NCBI GenBank assembly: GCA_907165065.1
Contig: OU015532.1
Span: 34,266,339-34,330,338 of the forward strand
Source of the DNA: Caprimulgus europaeus
Lineage: Eukaryota > Chordata > Aves > Caprimulgiformes > Caprimulgidae
Reading direction: 5' to 3'
DNA: 64,000 nucleotides
A model generated the notes under the pieces. The model worked only from the letters and a program-made list of their open reading frames with translations, was not told the DNA's origin and ran no database searches. Shown piece by piece: positions 12,411-24,465 of the stretch. Position numbers and translations under genes: made by a program. Numbering within the stretch: the first letter of the stretch is position 1; every line of letters begins with the position of its first letter.

Positions 12411-15400
12411 ATTTACATTCAATATACCATACATTCATACATTACTTATTTGGGGACTTCACCATTTCTGGGATACTCAGCAGAGACATATAAGAGGTTT
12501 CTGCCTCAGGCCACAGAACAGCTCTGGAAGAATCAGCAGGGAGTATTTCAGCTAACTTCATAATGCATTTGTGGGGCTTCTTCATCAGAGGAAATGAGAA
12601 CATTTGCCAAATAGCATATCCCCTTAACCTATGCTTGTCCAAGCCACTGTATGGATTATACAGAGCCACAATCTGCCCAAACAGGGTCTTTCTAGAGACA
12701 GCATCCTTTTTACCTGGGGAGAAGAGCTACATATAGTCCAAGAAAAGAAACAAGAAAAGATTAATTTTACCACCACTGACTGAGTCATACAAGCAGAATA
12801 GCTTGGAAAAGTTGGTAGCAGGAACAGTTTGTCCAAGTAAGTCCCTGTAGCTCAGGAGCAAAGGCTGTTTCCAAGGCTACTTAACTCTTTATGCTGTCAA
12901 TCAACATTAGGATAGTTCTATGTTAAAGCTTTGACAAATTCAGCAATATACAAGCGGGATGGAATCCATATTTAACAAAAGAGTGATTTTAATAGCAGAG
13001 CTGTGGATATAACATTAGAGGTCAAAAATACACAGAAGAACAATAAACACCACAGTGATACAGGAAACAGTATAATGAACAGAATAAACACTGTACTAGC
13101 AGTTGAAGAGTAGTAAACACTACTGAGATATTAATCAAGAGGGAATGTGGTTTATAGCTGGCTTTGCCTTGAGATAGAGTAAGATATAAACCAATTTATG
13201 TAATATATTTTTGTTTCTAATATTTTCATAGCCACAAAAATGAATATTTAATAAAACAATTAAAGACTTATCCTTTTTGATGTGATAAGAAACTAAGAAA
13301 CAAAGGCCCATCGCTAATAGTTCATCTTTGTGGGAATACTTATCATTATTTTGACATGAAGCCTGAATTATTGTTGAAAGCAAATAGAGAAACAAGGTCT
13401 CAAAGCTCTTGGATTTTTCTTTTATTGCTGTCATTGTCACTGCATATTCTGTGGCAATGAAACATCTGATAAATTAAGGCTCACAGAATCAGATAATCTC
13501 TAATGTTCCTTATAAGAACATCTTTTTCCCTATGAAACTGTGCAAAGGATACATTTAATTTCCCCTTGTTCTTATATCTAGACTTTGGCTTCTCTGATAC
13601 CCTGGACTAGGAGGGATTTAACTGACTGAAAAACTAGGTGCTTTGAGCCTGTACTTCCTTTTCTACTCCTTATCAGTCATTTACAGAAGCTTTTTCCCCA
13701 AGGACTTGTTTTTACTCAGGGAGAAATGTACACCTCTAAGAAAAAAAACAAAACAAAACAAAACCCAACAAATCACCAAACAACAAAACAGGACTTTTTC
13801 CCTCTTAGAGAATTCAGGGACAGGAAATCTCTGAAACAATGCCTAAGTAATACCGACCCTCAGCAGCACGCAGCTGGTTGTGTTTAAAGAGCTGCAGGAA
13901 ATGAATCAGCATCTAACTAAAGCTAGGCATTTCCAAAAGCCAGAAAATGGAAAGTCTTTCCATAGTGGAAGGTATCACTAAGAAGGTCAGGTAGCACAGT
14001 GGTTCTGTAAGCTAGCCTTTGTCCTTTTACTTTAGGAACCACTTAAAATATTTTTAAGCCACCTAGAGATGCCACAAAAGCCTTTGTGCGCAACTAGTCT
14101 ATTGCAGAAATAAAGCCAGGTCATCTCAAGGAGTTGCTGGTGTGAGATGACAATTGTGCTGATGTTACATACTGAACAGAGAAGGAAGCAACAGAAAATT
14201 AACATCAGTTAGAGCCAAGAAAATACTGTTTAAAATAAGCAATCCAGATTTTACATATGTACTTTGTAAATGACACAGATGGACACTTAACCTCCTGTCT
14301 AGAGCTTTAGCCTTAAAAACACAGGACATAACTTTCATCAGACCTTATCCTCCCTTTCCTAACTGGGCAGCAAAGATGCCAAAAAGATAATTCCATGTTT
14401 GTGATTTTTGTTCACAGCTCCTTATGAACCTCAAAAATTAGTGGAAGAAATAGCCAGTGTTGGAGACAAGAATTGAGTCTTTTCTCTTTTTAATTTTGGA
14501 GAAAGTCACCTTAAATTCATGGTTGCTTGTATTATAAAAATAAACATGCCAGCACACATTTGGAACCCCATATGACTGTTTTCTTCCCAATAAGACAGTA
14601 TGTTCAGAGGAGTATAATATTTGACAGTCGTTAGCAAGTAGAGAAGTCCACTTCTCTTTAAAAGTAATATCCTTTCACCTCATTATAAAACAAGAGTTGT
14701 CATACCAAAATTGAAGACATGTCAACATAGTGGAGAAAGTAATTTTTAATTACTGTATGGATAAAGCTTTGGAATGATTAGAAATGGGGAAGGGAAATGT
14801 AATAATTGAAAGAATTACAGGCAATTCTTGAATTAATTCTTTTGGTTTTAGTTGTTAAATTTCTATGTGTTTCTGTATTAAGAACAACCAAACGATTCAT
14901 TGGTAAGTGGATGTGCAGGATGGATTCTTTTTAAGTATTTCCATTGTTATTACCATGTATGCTGCAGCCCTGAAGCAAGCTCTGGAATAAGTACACCTCA
15001 ATTCTGGACTTCAGCAAAGATTTAAGGGTCAGTCAGTAGCAAAAGTCATTAATCAGAAAAGAGATACTCAAATTTCATTCAAAATCAGATGCATAAACTA
15101 TTATCTTTTAATATGTAGTTTTGAATATTGTTGCCTCTGTGCTTCAGGTCTTTAGTTGCATTGGTAAGATACAAAATATACAATAAAAAGAGTATTAATA
15201 TTAAGTAAAGTTATGGAAAAGCAAAACAGTTGAAAGATTATTGATTTTAAGATGTTTTTTAACTGATAAGAATGTGTTTACTAAGTGGAACATTATTTTG
15301 CCTTTTCTCTTTCAGGCACAAATTATTCAGCATTACTAAAATACTAAATTGAAGAAATAAAAATTAGTAGTAATTAATAATGGTGCACTTACAGCAGCAG

Positions 15401-17147
15401 AAGTACAAAATTGCCATTAGTTTCTCAATATCAGCGTTCACATTTTATTACCTTCCATTAGTATTTTATCTTAGTCCCCTCACTGTTCCTCCTTCAGAGA
15501 AGTCTATAGCATAAAGTAAATGGGCCACATTAATATGCCATTTCCACCTGCGCCAGTGCAACTGCATTGTAGATAGCCATGGCTGGGTGCATTTTCACTA
15601 GTAGCTGCTAGGCATAATTTAATTCTTTTTAATAATTTTATAGATATAACCTTTTACTCAACTACTTACACTGTTACATTAATTATTGGAAAGTGAAAAT
15701 ATAATTTAAACAGGAGTCAATAATCTAGGATATATTTTTTGTACATTACTTTCTTAGGGAGCCCTACCTGATAACAAGATTAAGATATCTACAATATTTC
15801 AGTGTATGGTGTAGCAATAAATATTACGATGTGAATGGAAGGCAAATAGTAAGCAGGATATGTAGAGTACCATCAAAATAGTTTTCCAAGTACTGCACTT
15901 GGCATGGAAGCTTGAAACAATATGCATATATTAAGACAATCTGTTAAGAAAAAATGATCCATCAAAGTCCTCAAAACTTTAAGAGACTCTTTTAACATTT
16001 GAATTAATGTGTTTCTAAAATTCAGCTTTTACAGTGCTGAGATATCCTGGCTGCGTGCAGTATACAGAAACACCTTCAGATCAGGAAGGTTTTTTATTGT
16101 ATTGAAGGCTCTGTCTGTCCTTCGCCTGTAATCATTTTCCCCTAGTTGCATTCAGGAGCCTGGACCTTTAAATTCCAGAAAATCAAGGATCTGGAGCCCT
16201 GTGGTGGCTATTTTTAGGCTTTGTGCTGCTTGTTGTATTTTCCTTTCTATTACCTCTGCTAGCTTTTGGCTTTTCTGTTTATTAGTTTTGTTTTCATTTC
16301 TTCTTTCAGGAGATCTGACAGTCTTATGAGTTCAAAAGATTTTGCTTCATTTCTCAGAGCAGAGGAGAATTGAGGAAAAGTGAAGGATGATGTTTTCATC
16401 ACTTTCATTCAAGCCTGTAAGCTTGGATATTGAGTTGAGAAAATGTCCAGAGATAACCTGTCCCTGATTCTTTCATAGGCATTTACCCAATTCGGCTCAA
16501 GGTTATTAAGGAACTGGTAGGTAGTTGGTATGACTGAACACAAATCTCATTTTTTGAAACTAGACATGAAAAATTAGAGGGAATTTCTGAGAATCTTCTG
16601 CCATTTTATTTGAAGGGATGCTAAGTGCCTGCAGTTCCCATACTTTTACTGATTTCAAATCAGTAAATGTATTCCATCTAATTAGTATTTCATGTCAAAA
16701 ACATGAGTCCTTCGAGAGGGAACAGAATCCAGGTCTCTTCCCAGAGAAAAGTATTCTCCATGAGAAAAGGGAATGAAATGTAGGTCTCCTGCTTCCCAGC
16801 CTCTGGCCACCAAGATCTTAAAAATGAGGCATTGATACCTTCTTTATTGTGCATATATTAAGAGAATTAGATGTGTAAAAGCAAGTCAGGCTAAGTCAAG
16901 CTGTAAAAAAACTTATGGAAAAAAATCCTTTGGGGAGCTTGGTCAGAAAAGCAGTAATTTCTGGATCCAAGCTGGGCTTGCATGAATAAAAACATTATGA
17001 TTCAAAACTGCCTAAATGTGCAGATGTGAATCTGGCACCCAGGTCCTGATTTTAGGATCCTAACCACGACATCTGTGATACTGGGGACTTTTCCATTAGC
17101 TTCTCTGGGGTTTCTTGAGTGTTGAAGAAAATATACTGCTTGGAAAT
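12411..17147. other. Unique AT-rich non-coding DNA
   Basis: No gene or mobile element was recognised apart from the A-rich simple repeat at 13739-13792. Stop codons are dense in all frames from about 14000 to 17000, which argues against exons of any length there. Confidence 0.65.
13739..13792. repeat. (CAAAA)n-type A-rich simple repeat
   Basis: An A8 run is followed by about three CAAAA units and then degenerate CAAA/CCAA units. It could be the relic of a poly(A) tail or simple expansion. No retrotransposed gene body is visible beside it. Confidence 0.8.
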
Positions 17148-17200
17148 ATGGATGGATGGATGGATGGATGGATGGATGGATGGATGGATGGATGGATGGA
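17148..17200. repeat. (ATGG)n tetranucleotide microsatellite
   Basis: 53 bases of perfect ATGG repetition, about 13 units with no interruptions, followed by GAGAGCC. Long pure tetranucleotide arrays are usually highly variable in length. There is no open frame around it, so it is not a protein repeat. Confidence 0.97.
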
Positions 17201-20200
17201 GAGAGCCATTGCAGTCTTTATTAGCTAAAAAATTGCAGGAAGGAGAGAGTCAAGATTAATAGGAAATTACTAATTTAGTGAAAAGCAATTCCTGCTGCTG
17301 AAAAAGTGCTGCTGGAGTGTTTAGAGACAAAATTGAAACTCATAAGAAGCAGTTAGGAGATCAGAGGCTTTGTCTCTGGGAATGACAGCCATGTGTGTAT
17401 ATTCCTTAATTTGTGATTGCATCCATTAAATACATCTGTTAAATTAAATCTATTTAATCTGTTAATTATCTCTTTTATCCATTTTTAACTAGTTCTATTC
17501 TCTGTTTAAGGTAAAGTTTATGGCTCTAATAGGTGACTTGAATATCTTCATCCCAAGTTAGTCCCTATTCCTATGCCTCATTTACTAGATTGTTTTCTTT
17601 CTGTGTTCACATTTGCAAGGTACTTTACAACTTGTAATTACTGTTTACAACACTCCTTTGAAGGAGTTAAAAAGACAGAGAAATTGATGTATTTATAGTA
17701 AGTGTTTCAAGGCCAAGAGGAGAACTTAGGCATTTCTGGCTCCTGGGGTCAGACTGCACCACCTATTCATCAACTGAATGAAAATTTGACTGTAAAACAA
17801 ATCGAAAAGTAAGCAAGTATCTTCTTCATGTCCAGCTGAAGAACATAATCATAGGATAGGTTGCTGAGTAGTTTGGAATGCTGGCAAGTTGCAAGGCAAA
17901 ATGGGTGATATCTTCAACAAGACAAATAGCATTCTCTGTCCTGCCTTTAGTGAAAGCGTAGGGAGATAAGAGCCAACTGCAATGCTGTCTTATTTGAACA
18001 AATGCTTGCATCATTTAGTTGTATGGCGTAAAGGTGCTGATGATGGGGAAGGTGTTTAAGTGATCTGCTAGATAAGTTCTTGCTGATAAGACAGAGGAAG
18101 TGAAAGCCCTCTTCTGAGGGATGGTTACATGCTGATATGCTCAAAAAGAGGGTCGTTTGGGTATCATTGTGCATTCACTGAGTTTTGATCCTAAGACATG
18201 ATCAGGGTGGTAAATAATGTAGCTTCAGGCATGGGGAGGATGAAATTCACTGAGTGTTGTTCTAAGATCCCTGGTAACATCATGCAGGGATAACTATCAC
18301 TGATAGCTTGTTAATAAGTAAATCTTATCTGCAGATCTTCCAAGTTTTGAAGCCAACTTTAGGCTGTATAGGGCAGGAAGATGGGCCCTGATCTATAAGG
18401 AACCAGTCTGGTCTGTATTCAGTACTTGAGATTTGGGGGCAAAACAATCATATGTTATGAATAAAAAGATACAGTCCTGATGAAAGTGAGTAAAGGTGAA
18501 GGCTTCCCAGCTGTACAGCCCCGAGCAGATTTCTGTGTAAGCACCACACATCCTTTGGGGATATAACGCCCCCTGAGCTTAGCTGGTAAATGTGTGTCTG
18601 GACTGTGCTGTGTTGAACAGTGGTTTTGCAGATCTGGTTGTCCACATCAGATCTCTCCCATTTCTAAAGCACTGTACAGACCATGACAAATGCTCTTCAG
18701 GAGGCAACTGAGTCTGACAGTTATGAATGTTGACTGCATTTTGGTTTAAAGTGAATAAATACCTTTTTTCCAGCTTTATTTAATCGTGTTTAGCCATACC
18801 CAAACAATAGTATTACTTGCATAGGCTTGAGAGTTTTGCCTAGCCAAGCGAGGTTTATATACTTTGGGAAGTTTCTTCAGTGTATTTTTGCAAGTTTCCA
18901 AGTGATACACAAACCAACATTATGTGCGAAACCTAATCTCTGTAAGCAGTAATTCCTGAGGGAGAGATAATTGGTTGCTAGGCTTGAAAGACAAAATTCT
19001 GTTTTTTTTTCTGCAGAGTCCTTTTATCTGAAGTCTATAACCCCAAGATCTCTGTGCTATGAGAAATTAAAATAAAACTTGTGTTCACTGTGATTAGTCT
19101 GACGCTAACTTCCACTGATGGCGTTTAAGAGATACCACTTTGCCACATGACCCTTAATTGCACTGAAACTCAATGCCCTGTTTTAAACAGACCAGTTTAG
19201 TAAAATAAGTAGCTACTAAGTACCTCTCATCATTTTTCTATTTTAACTGCACCTCAAGGTTGAATGACAGCTCATATTGATATGTGCCTTAATATTCTAG
19301 AAAAAATTCAGATGCCATCTGTGTAAAGGACAGGCTTTCATGACCTTTATTACCCTTGATAAAGGCCATCAAAGGATGCTCTTTATTGGATGGTCCTTGA
19401 GCTTTGCATATATATCAAGAAAAAAAAAAAGAACTGCAGTGTGCAAGATATTTGTCTGTATCTTTGGGCACTAGAAAAAAAAAAGTAAGCAATTAGAAAT
19501 ACAGCATTTCTGCAAATTTGCAAGTGAACCAGAACCAATAATGCATTATGACTTTAAGGTGTTTTCTCTGAATAGTTTAGTACTGTGAAAAGGTATTTAT
19601 TTGAAATTGTCACTGTTCACACAGGCATATACCATGTTTCTGCATTTGGATTGAATAAGCATTCATCAACCTTTATGTAACATTTTCATTCCAAATTAAA
19701 CAGTTGTATACTTTAGTATTTAATAAGATTTTACAATATGTGATCTGTTCTCTCATTTCTTTTTCTACATAAAACTATGGTGCTGCACCATGTGTCCCTA
19801 AAACCTCTAAAGATACTGATAAAAAGTTAAATTCATTTTTACTTCCTTTGACTTTATTAAGATTGCTCACACAAGGACCTGGTCACATTATGAAAAAAGA
19901 GTCACAGTTTGCTCCTCTAAAAGGAGTCTCAGTGATTTTGAGGATCTTGTTTTACATTATTAGTAACATTTGTACCTACTTTGAAATTAAAGCACCTAAG
20001 CATTACCTAGGTTTTATTTCATTATAGAGTTCAATTTTTTTTTCAAGAAAGTTCATCTTTCATCTCTCTTCTGGACAAGAAAAGGAGGACTTCAATGTGT
20101 TAATCATCACTATTTCATGTTTAGTGTATTTCTGAATTATCTAATGGCGATATATTTTTAATGAGGTAATGTGAAAAAGCAGAAAACCTATTTGTGAAAA

Positions 20201-22189
20201 GGTGTGTTTCTGATGGCAGTCTACATCTATCTCAAAGCAAGTAATCTTGCCAGAAATTCAGGAGAAAAGCAACAAGTTGTTGGTTGTTTTTTTCCATACC
20301 TTCATGCTTTTCCGTAGACTTTTAAGGTTAAAAAAAGAGCAGATCATGACTGCTCATCAACATCTCCTCTTCAGTCTGGTCGTAAAGCTCATCTTTGCTT
20401 CATGTCAGGCACTGAGAGAAAACATCTTACATTAAAATATAATACAGTGAAATCCGGACATTGTGTTCTTCCTTACACTTGTCTTCAAGTGATCTTGCTT
20501 GTATACTTTCTGACTTGCCATTTCTGTACCTCCTCTATGTGAGTTCCTCTCATCTCCCATCCTTCTTCATAATTTCTGACTTTTCTCACCTGTTAAGGAC
20601 TCCCTGCTCAGAAGCTTTCTGTCCTCTGTTTCACCCCTTCAGTTCCCTATTATTACTCTGTGGGATGTTGACACAATACAGTTAAATGTGACATTTTTTT
20701 GGTACTAAAATAGCACTTACAGGTCTAAATCAGGAATGAGAAACCCCTTTTTGCAAGCTACTGAACCTGCAGATAACAAAAGCAAAAAAAACCCCCAGCT
20801 TCTAGCTTGCTGACTTATGATCTAAGATGAACAAACAAGACTTAAACAAACAAGCAAATGAGATGAGTAGGACAAGATAGCAGTGAAATTACTATTTTTT
20901 GCCTATGAAGCAAAATTTCTCTCATACCTTAATATGTGACTATTTAGCTCCAGGGTGACTTTATCTTGACTTCTCGGATCAGAATCTGCTCTATGGGTTT
21001 CATAGAAAGACTCTTTATTGTAAATGCTACACATGAAAAATTAGGGTGTGCATTTTATTTTGAAGAGCAATTGTTGCTGCTCTGTAACAGAAAGGTCTGT
21101 AAAATAAATACATTTGTTCTTTGTACCTGTGCAATTTTTCAAATGTATTTTACTGACTCAGCTATGTAAATATTTCTATTGGTCCCTCCACTGCTGTAGC
21201 TAGATCTTTGGCTTACAGCCATGTATCAATTGATTGATTTAAAAGCTTACAGAAGAAATATTCCTCCACCAACAAATGAAGTTTTATTTATATGAATATT
21301 TTATTGTAAATCTGTAAACATTTTATACAGAAATGGAAAGCCCTTATGGGGCTTAAGTGCAATTTCATAAGACTTTTAACCTAAAAGAGATTTCCACTTG
21401 AGTAGTGCACTTTCATAAATAGTCACTTACAATAATATAATATCTAATATAATATTTACAATAGATATACTGTCATAGCCTGAACTCTAGACACGAGTGT
21501 TGCTTCTATAAGAATATGTTTTATTAGTTAAGTATAAGTAACTTTCAGAATAATTTAGTACTTACTGGTATTTTATATTCATAAAGTTCCTGAAAGTATT
21601 AGTAAGCTTTGTTCCCTTTTTGTGCACTTTGAATAGCATTTTTGTGATCAAAGTTTCATCAGCAAGAACAGTTAGGGGGAGAATTTGTCTTTTTTTTGTC
21701 TCCTAGTAAGGAAGACTTAAGAAATACAATTGTCTGCTTTTGCATGATACGAGGTACCATTGCTCAAACTAATATGAGAAATGTGTATGATATTTTCATT
21801 CTCTTAAAATCAATAAAATTAGATTTATTTGAATCAATTCTCTGAACACTTCAGGTTAAATTAAAAGTAGTGTTTTGAAGAGATACAAGGCATATGCTTG
21901 GCTTTCCATTAATAAATACATTAATTGTTGTTAAAAAGATGCAAATGTTTCAGAGTTTTTAGAATAGTCAGGTGTCAACTAAATCAGTTTGCAGTTGCTC
22001 TCCGATACGTTTTTGTACCAGCAGTAAAGACAGAAACCCTTGCTGCTCTGTACCCCAATGTTTATGTGATCTACACACACAGTGGATATCTGGTTTTCTT
22101 ACTATAACCCACATAGCTGACTTGCTTTGTCTAAAAAGCAAGGAAGCAATTTTGGCTTGCATTGATAAATTATTTGATCTACTGTGAGC
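17201..22189. other. Unique non-coding DNA
   Basis: No exon, RNA gene or transposon could be recognised. The segment includes a pyrimidine-rich stretch described separately at 20461-20660 and A-rich runs near 19422 and 19477. Confidence 0.65.
20461..20660. other. Pyrimidine-rich strand segment
   Basis: Over about 200 bases the plus strand is strongly biased to C and T, with repeated CTTCC, CTCATC and TTCTG words but no fixed repeat period. A short open frame (MCSSLHLSSSDLACILSD...) is a by-product of the bias. I see no acceptor or exon that would make it a polypyrimidine tract of known use. Confidence 0.55.
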
Positions 22190-22320
22190 CATATGGTCAT
22201 GGAAGGGACGTTGAGAAGTCATTTAGTTATAACTCTCACTCAAAGTGGCACTGATGCCAGCAGTAAATTGGGTAAACCATGTCTTTGTCTAGTGATTCTG
22301 GGTAACCTCTGCAGTCTCTC
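22190..22320 (-). repeat. Possible old CR1 3' fragment
   Basis: The order GGAAGGGACGTTGAGAAGTC, ATTTAGTTATAACTCTCACTCAAAG and, further on, GGGTAA matches loosely the reversed CR1 3' end (the 'aagggacct...gtcatctagtccaac...caaagcagg' segment seen in better copies in this window). Divergence is high and no terminal octamer is preserved, so the call is tentative. It abuts an oppositely oriented CR1 piece. Confidence 0.4.
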
Positions 22321-22334
22321 TGGACTGAGAAACT

Positions 22335-22610
22335 GTAGTGAGTCCAGGAGAGTGCTGCCAAGATGGTCAGGGGCCCAGAGAACATGTCCTCTTAGGAATG
22401 GTAAAGGGAGCTGAGCTTGCTGGTGAAGAGGGACAACCTAACACTCTACAACTGCTTGAAGTGGAGTTACAAACATGATAGTATCAGACTCTTAGTAGTG
22501 CCAGATGGTGTAGCACCATGCAGCAGCCTTAGGGAGGTTCAGTTTAGGAAGTTGGTCATTAGGAAGTTGATGAAGAACATGACTCAAAAATTTGTGAAAA
22601 TGTTATTGTA
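22335..22610 (+). repeat. Old CR1 ORF2 C-terminal fragment
   Basis: Plus-strand words in CR1 order are GTGCTGCCAAGATGGTCAGG, ACATGTCCTCTTAGGAA, GGGAGCTGAGCTTG, CTACAACTGCTTGAAGTGGAG and TTAGGGAGGTTCAG. They correspond to the region between the reverse transcriptase and the end of ORF2, the same region that appears reversed in the neighbouring copy at about 22850-23200. Frameshifts and stops are frequent, and no 3' UTR or octamer tail is visible. An ancient, dead fragment. Confidence 0.7.
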
Positions 22611-22770
22611 TTAGTGTAATTTTACATATTAAATTTGTTTCAGGTTTTGTTTATTCCTCTGGTTTTAACACTTTATGCTGCTTCTCTGCAGTGAAAACTG
22701 CAATGGAAACTGGTGGGCCCTGGGTGGAATCGCAGCCTGGGTCCATTTTTCATCACTGAGGGTGAGGGAT

Positions 22771-24465
22771 ACAGAATCACAGAATGGTGGGGGTTGTAAG
22801 GGACCTCTGGAGATCATCTAGTCCAACCCCCCTGCCAAGGCAGGTTCGCCTAGAGCAAGTTGCACAGAACTGCATCCAGGTGGGTTTTGAACATCTCCAG
22901 ACAAGGAGACTCCACAACCTCTCTGGGCAGCCTGTTCCAGTGCTCTGTCACCCTCACAGTAAAGAAGTTTTTGCTGATGTTTAAGTAGAATCTCCTCTGT
23001 TCCAGCTTGTGCCTATTGCCCCTTGTCCTATCACTGGCCACCACTGAAAAGTATCTGGCCCCATCCTCTTGACACCCACTCTTTAGATATTTATATTTTA
23101 GGCCAAACAGACCCAGCTCTCTCAGTCTTTCCTCATAAGAAAGATGCTACAGCCCCTTAATCATCTTTGCAGCCCTCTGCTGGACTCTGTCCAGAAGTTC
23201 CCTATCTCTCTTTAACTGGGGAGCCCAGAACTGGACACAGCACTCCAGATGTGTCCTCACCAGGGCAGAGTAGAGGGGGAGGATGACCTACCTCGACCTG
23301 CTGGTCACACTCTTCTTAATGCGCCCCAGGAGACCGTTGGCCTTCTTGGCCACAAGGGCATATTGTTGGCTCATGGTCAACTGGTCATCCACCAGTATTC
23401 CCAGGTCCTTCTCTGCAGGGCTGCTTTCCAGCAGGTCAACCCCCAGCCTGTACTGGTGTCTGGGGTTATTTCTGCAGGCACCCTACACTTGCTCTTATTA
23501 AACTTCATCAGGTTCCTCTGCGCCCAACTCTCCAGCCTGTCCAAGTCTCACTGAATGGTAGCACAGCCTTCTGGTGTTATCAGCCATTCCTCCCAGCTTT
23601 GTGTCATCAGCAAACTTGCTGAGGGTACACTCAGTCCCTTCATCCAAGTCACTGATGAATATACTGACTAGGACTGGACCAGGTACTGACCCTTGGGGAA
23701 GACCACTAACCACACGCCTCCAACTAGACTCTGCACCACTGATTAAAACCCTCTGAGCTCTGCCATGGAACCAGTTCTTCATCCACCTCACTGTCACCTC
23801 ACCTAACCCCCACTTCCTAAACTTCTCAATGAGGATGTTATGGGAGACAGTGTCAAAAGCCTTGCTGAAATCAAGGTAGACAACATCCACTGCTCTCCCC
23901 TCATCCACCCAGACAGTCATGCCATCATAGAAGGTGATCAGATTGGTCAAGCATGATTTCACCTCAGTGAATCTGTGTTGACTGTTCCCCATATCCTTCT
24001 TTTCCTCTACATGCTTATAGATGGCCTCCAGAAGAAACTGTTCCATCACCTTCCCAGGGATGGAGGTGAGGCTGACTGGCCTGTAGTTTCCCAGGTCCTC
24101 CTTCTTGCCCTTTTTTGAAGACTGGAGTGACACTGGCTTGGCTCCTGTCCTCAGGCACCTCTCCTGTCCTCCATGACCTTTCAAAGATGATGGAGAATGA
24201 CTTTGCAATAACATCCACCAGCTCCCTCAACACTCAAGGGTGTGTCCCATCAGGACCCATAGATTTGTGGGTGTTGAGTTTAGTTAGATGGTCTCTAACT
24301 CCATCCTCTTCGACCAAGGGAAAGTCTTCCTCTCTCCAGACTTCCTCCCTTACCTCCAGGGCCTGGGATTCCTGAGGGCCAGCAGTAAAGACTGAAGCAA
24401 AGAAGGCATCCAGCAACTCTGCCTTCTCTGCGTCCTCCGTCACCAGGGCAGATACAACAGGGTGT
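22771..24465 (-). mobile_element. CR1 LINE, 5'-truncated, about 1.7 kb
   Basis: The longest transposon in the window, a CR1 non-LTR retrotransposon. Its 3' end is at 22771 (reversed tail ACAGAATCACAGAATGG) with a 3' UTR of about 80 bp, then ORF2 running leftward on the minus strand. The 5' side holds the linker between endonuclease and reverse transcriptase (AELLDAFFASVFTAG, LNTHKSMGPDGTHP). Similarity ends near 24465, so ORF1 and the endonuclease are absent. Normal CR1 elements are about 4.5 kb, and most copies are 5'-truncated like this one. Stretches in two frames show frameshifts, so the element is dead. The flanks show no obvious target-site duplication, as is usual for CR1. Confidence 0.95.
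22850..24450 (-). pseudogene. Broken CR1 ORF2 (reverse transcriptase) remnant
   Basis: ORF2 of CR1 encodes an endonuclease and reverse transcriptase for target-primed reverse transcription. Here only the linker, reverse transcriptase and C-terminal domain remain. From 5' to 3': the KSMGPDG block near 24250, [17 protein letters not shown] near 24150-24190, a one-base frame break at the T6 run (plus strand) 24111-24116, then [36 protein letters not shown] and the catalytic FADDTK at 23597-23614. A second frame break follows close downstream (after GGMADN). The C-terminal RGNRHKLEQRRFYLNISKNFF...VTEHWNRLPREVVES lies at 22850-23044 and ends in a stop. The catalytic aspartate pair is retained but the frame is not. 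The protein cannot be made whole. Confidence 0.9.

Noticed and set aside
12210-12563. Frames of 117 codons (plus) and 67 codons (minus)
   Set aside because: They lie across the truncated CR1 and run out into unrelated DNA. The amino-acid sequence is repeat readthrough, not a gene.
13475-13530. GGCTCACAGAATCAGATAATC, again like a CR1 terminus
   Set aside because: No CR1 3' UTR or ORF2 sequence follows; the similarity is limited to a common AT-rich word.
23249-23554. Plus-strand frames across the CR1 element
   Set aside because: These are antisense shadows of the CR1 ORF2 frame, a regular feature of this repeat.
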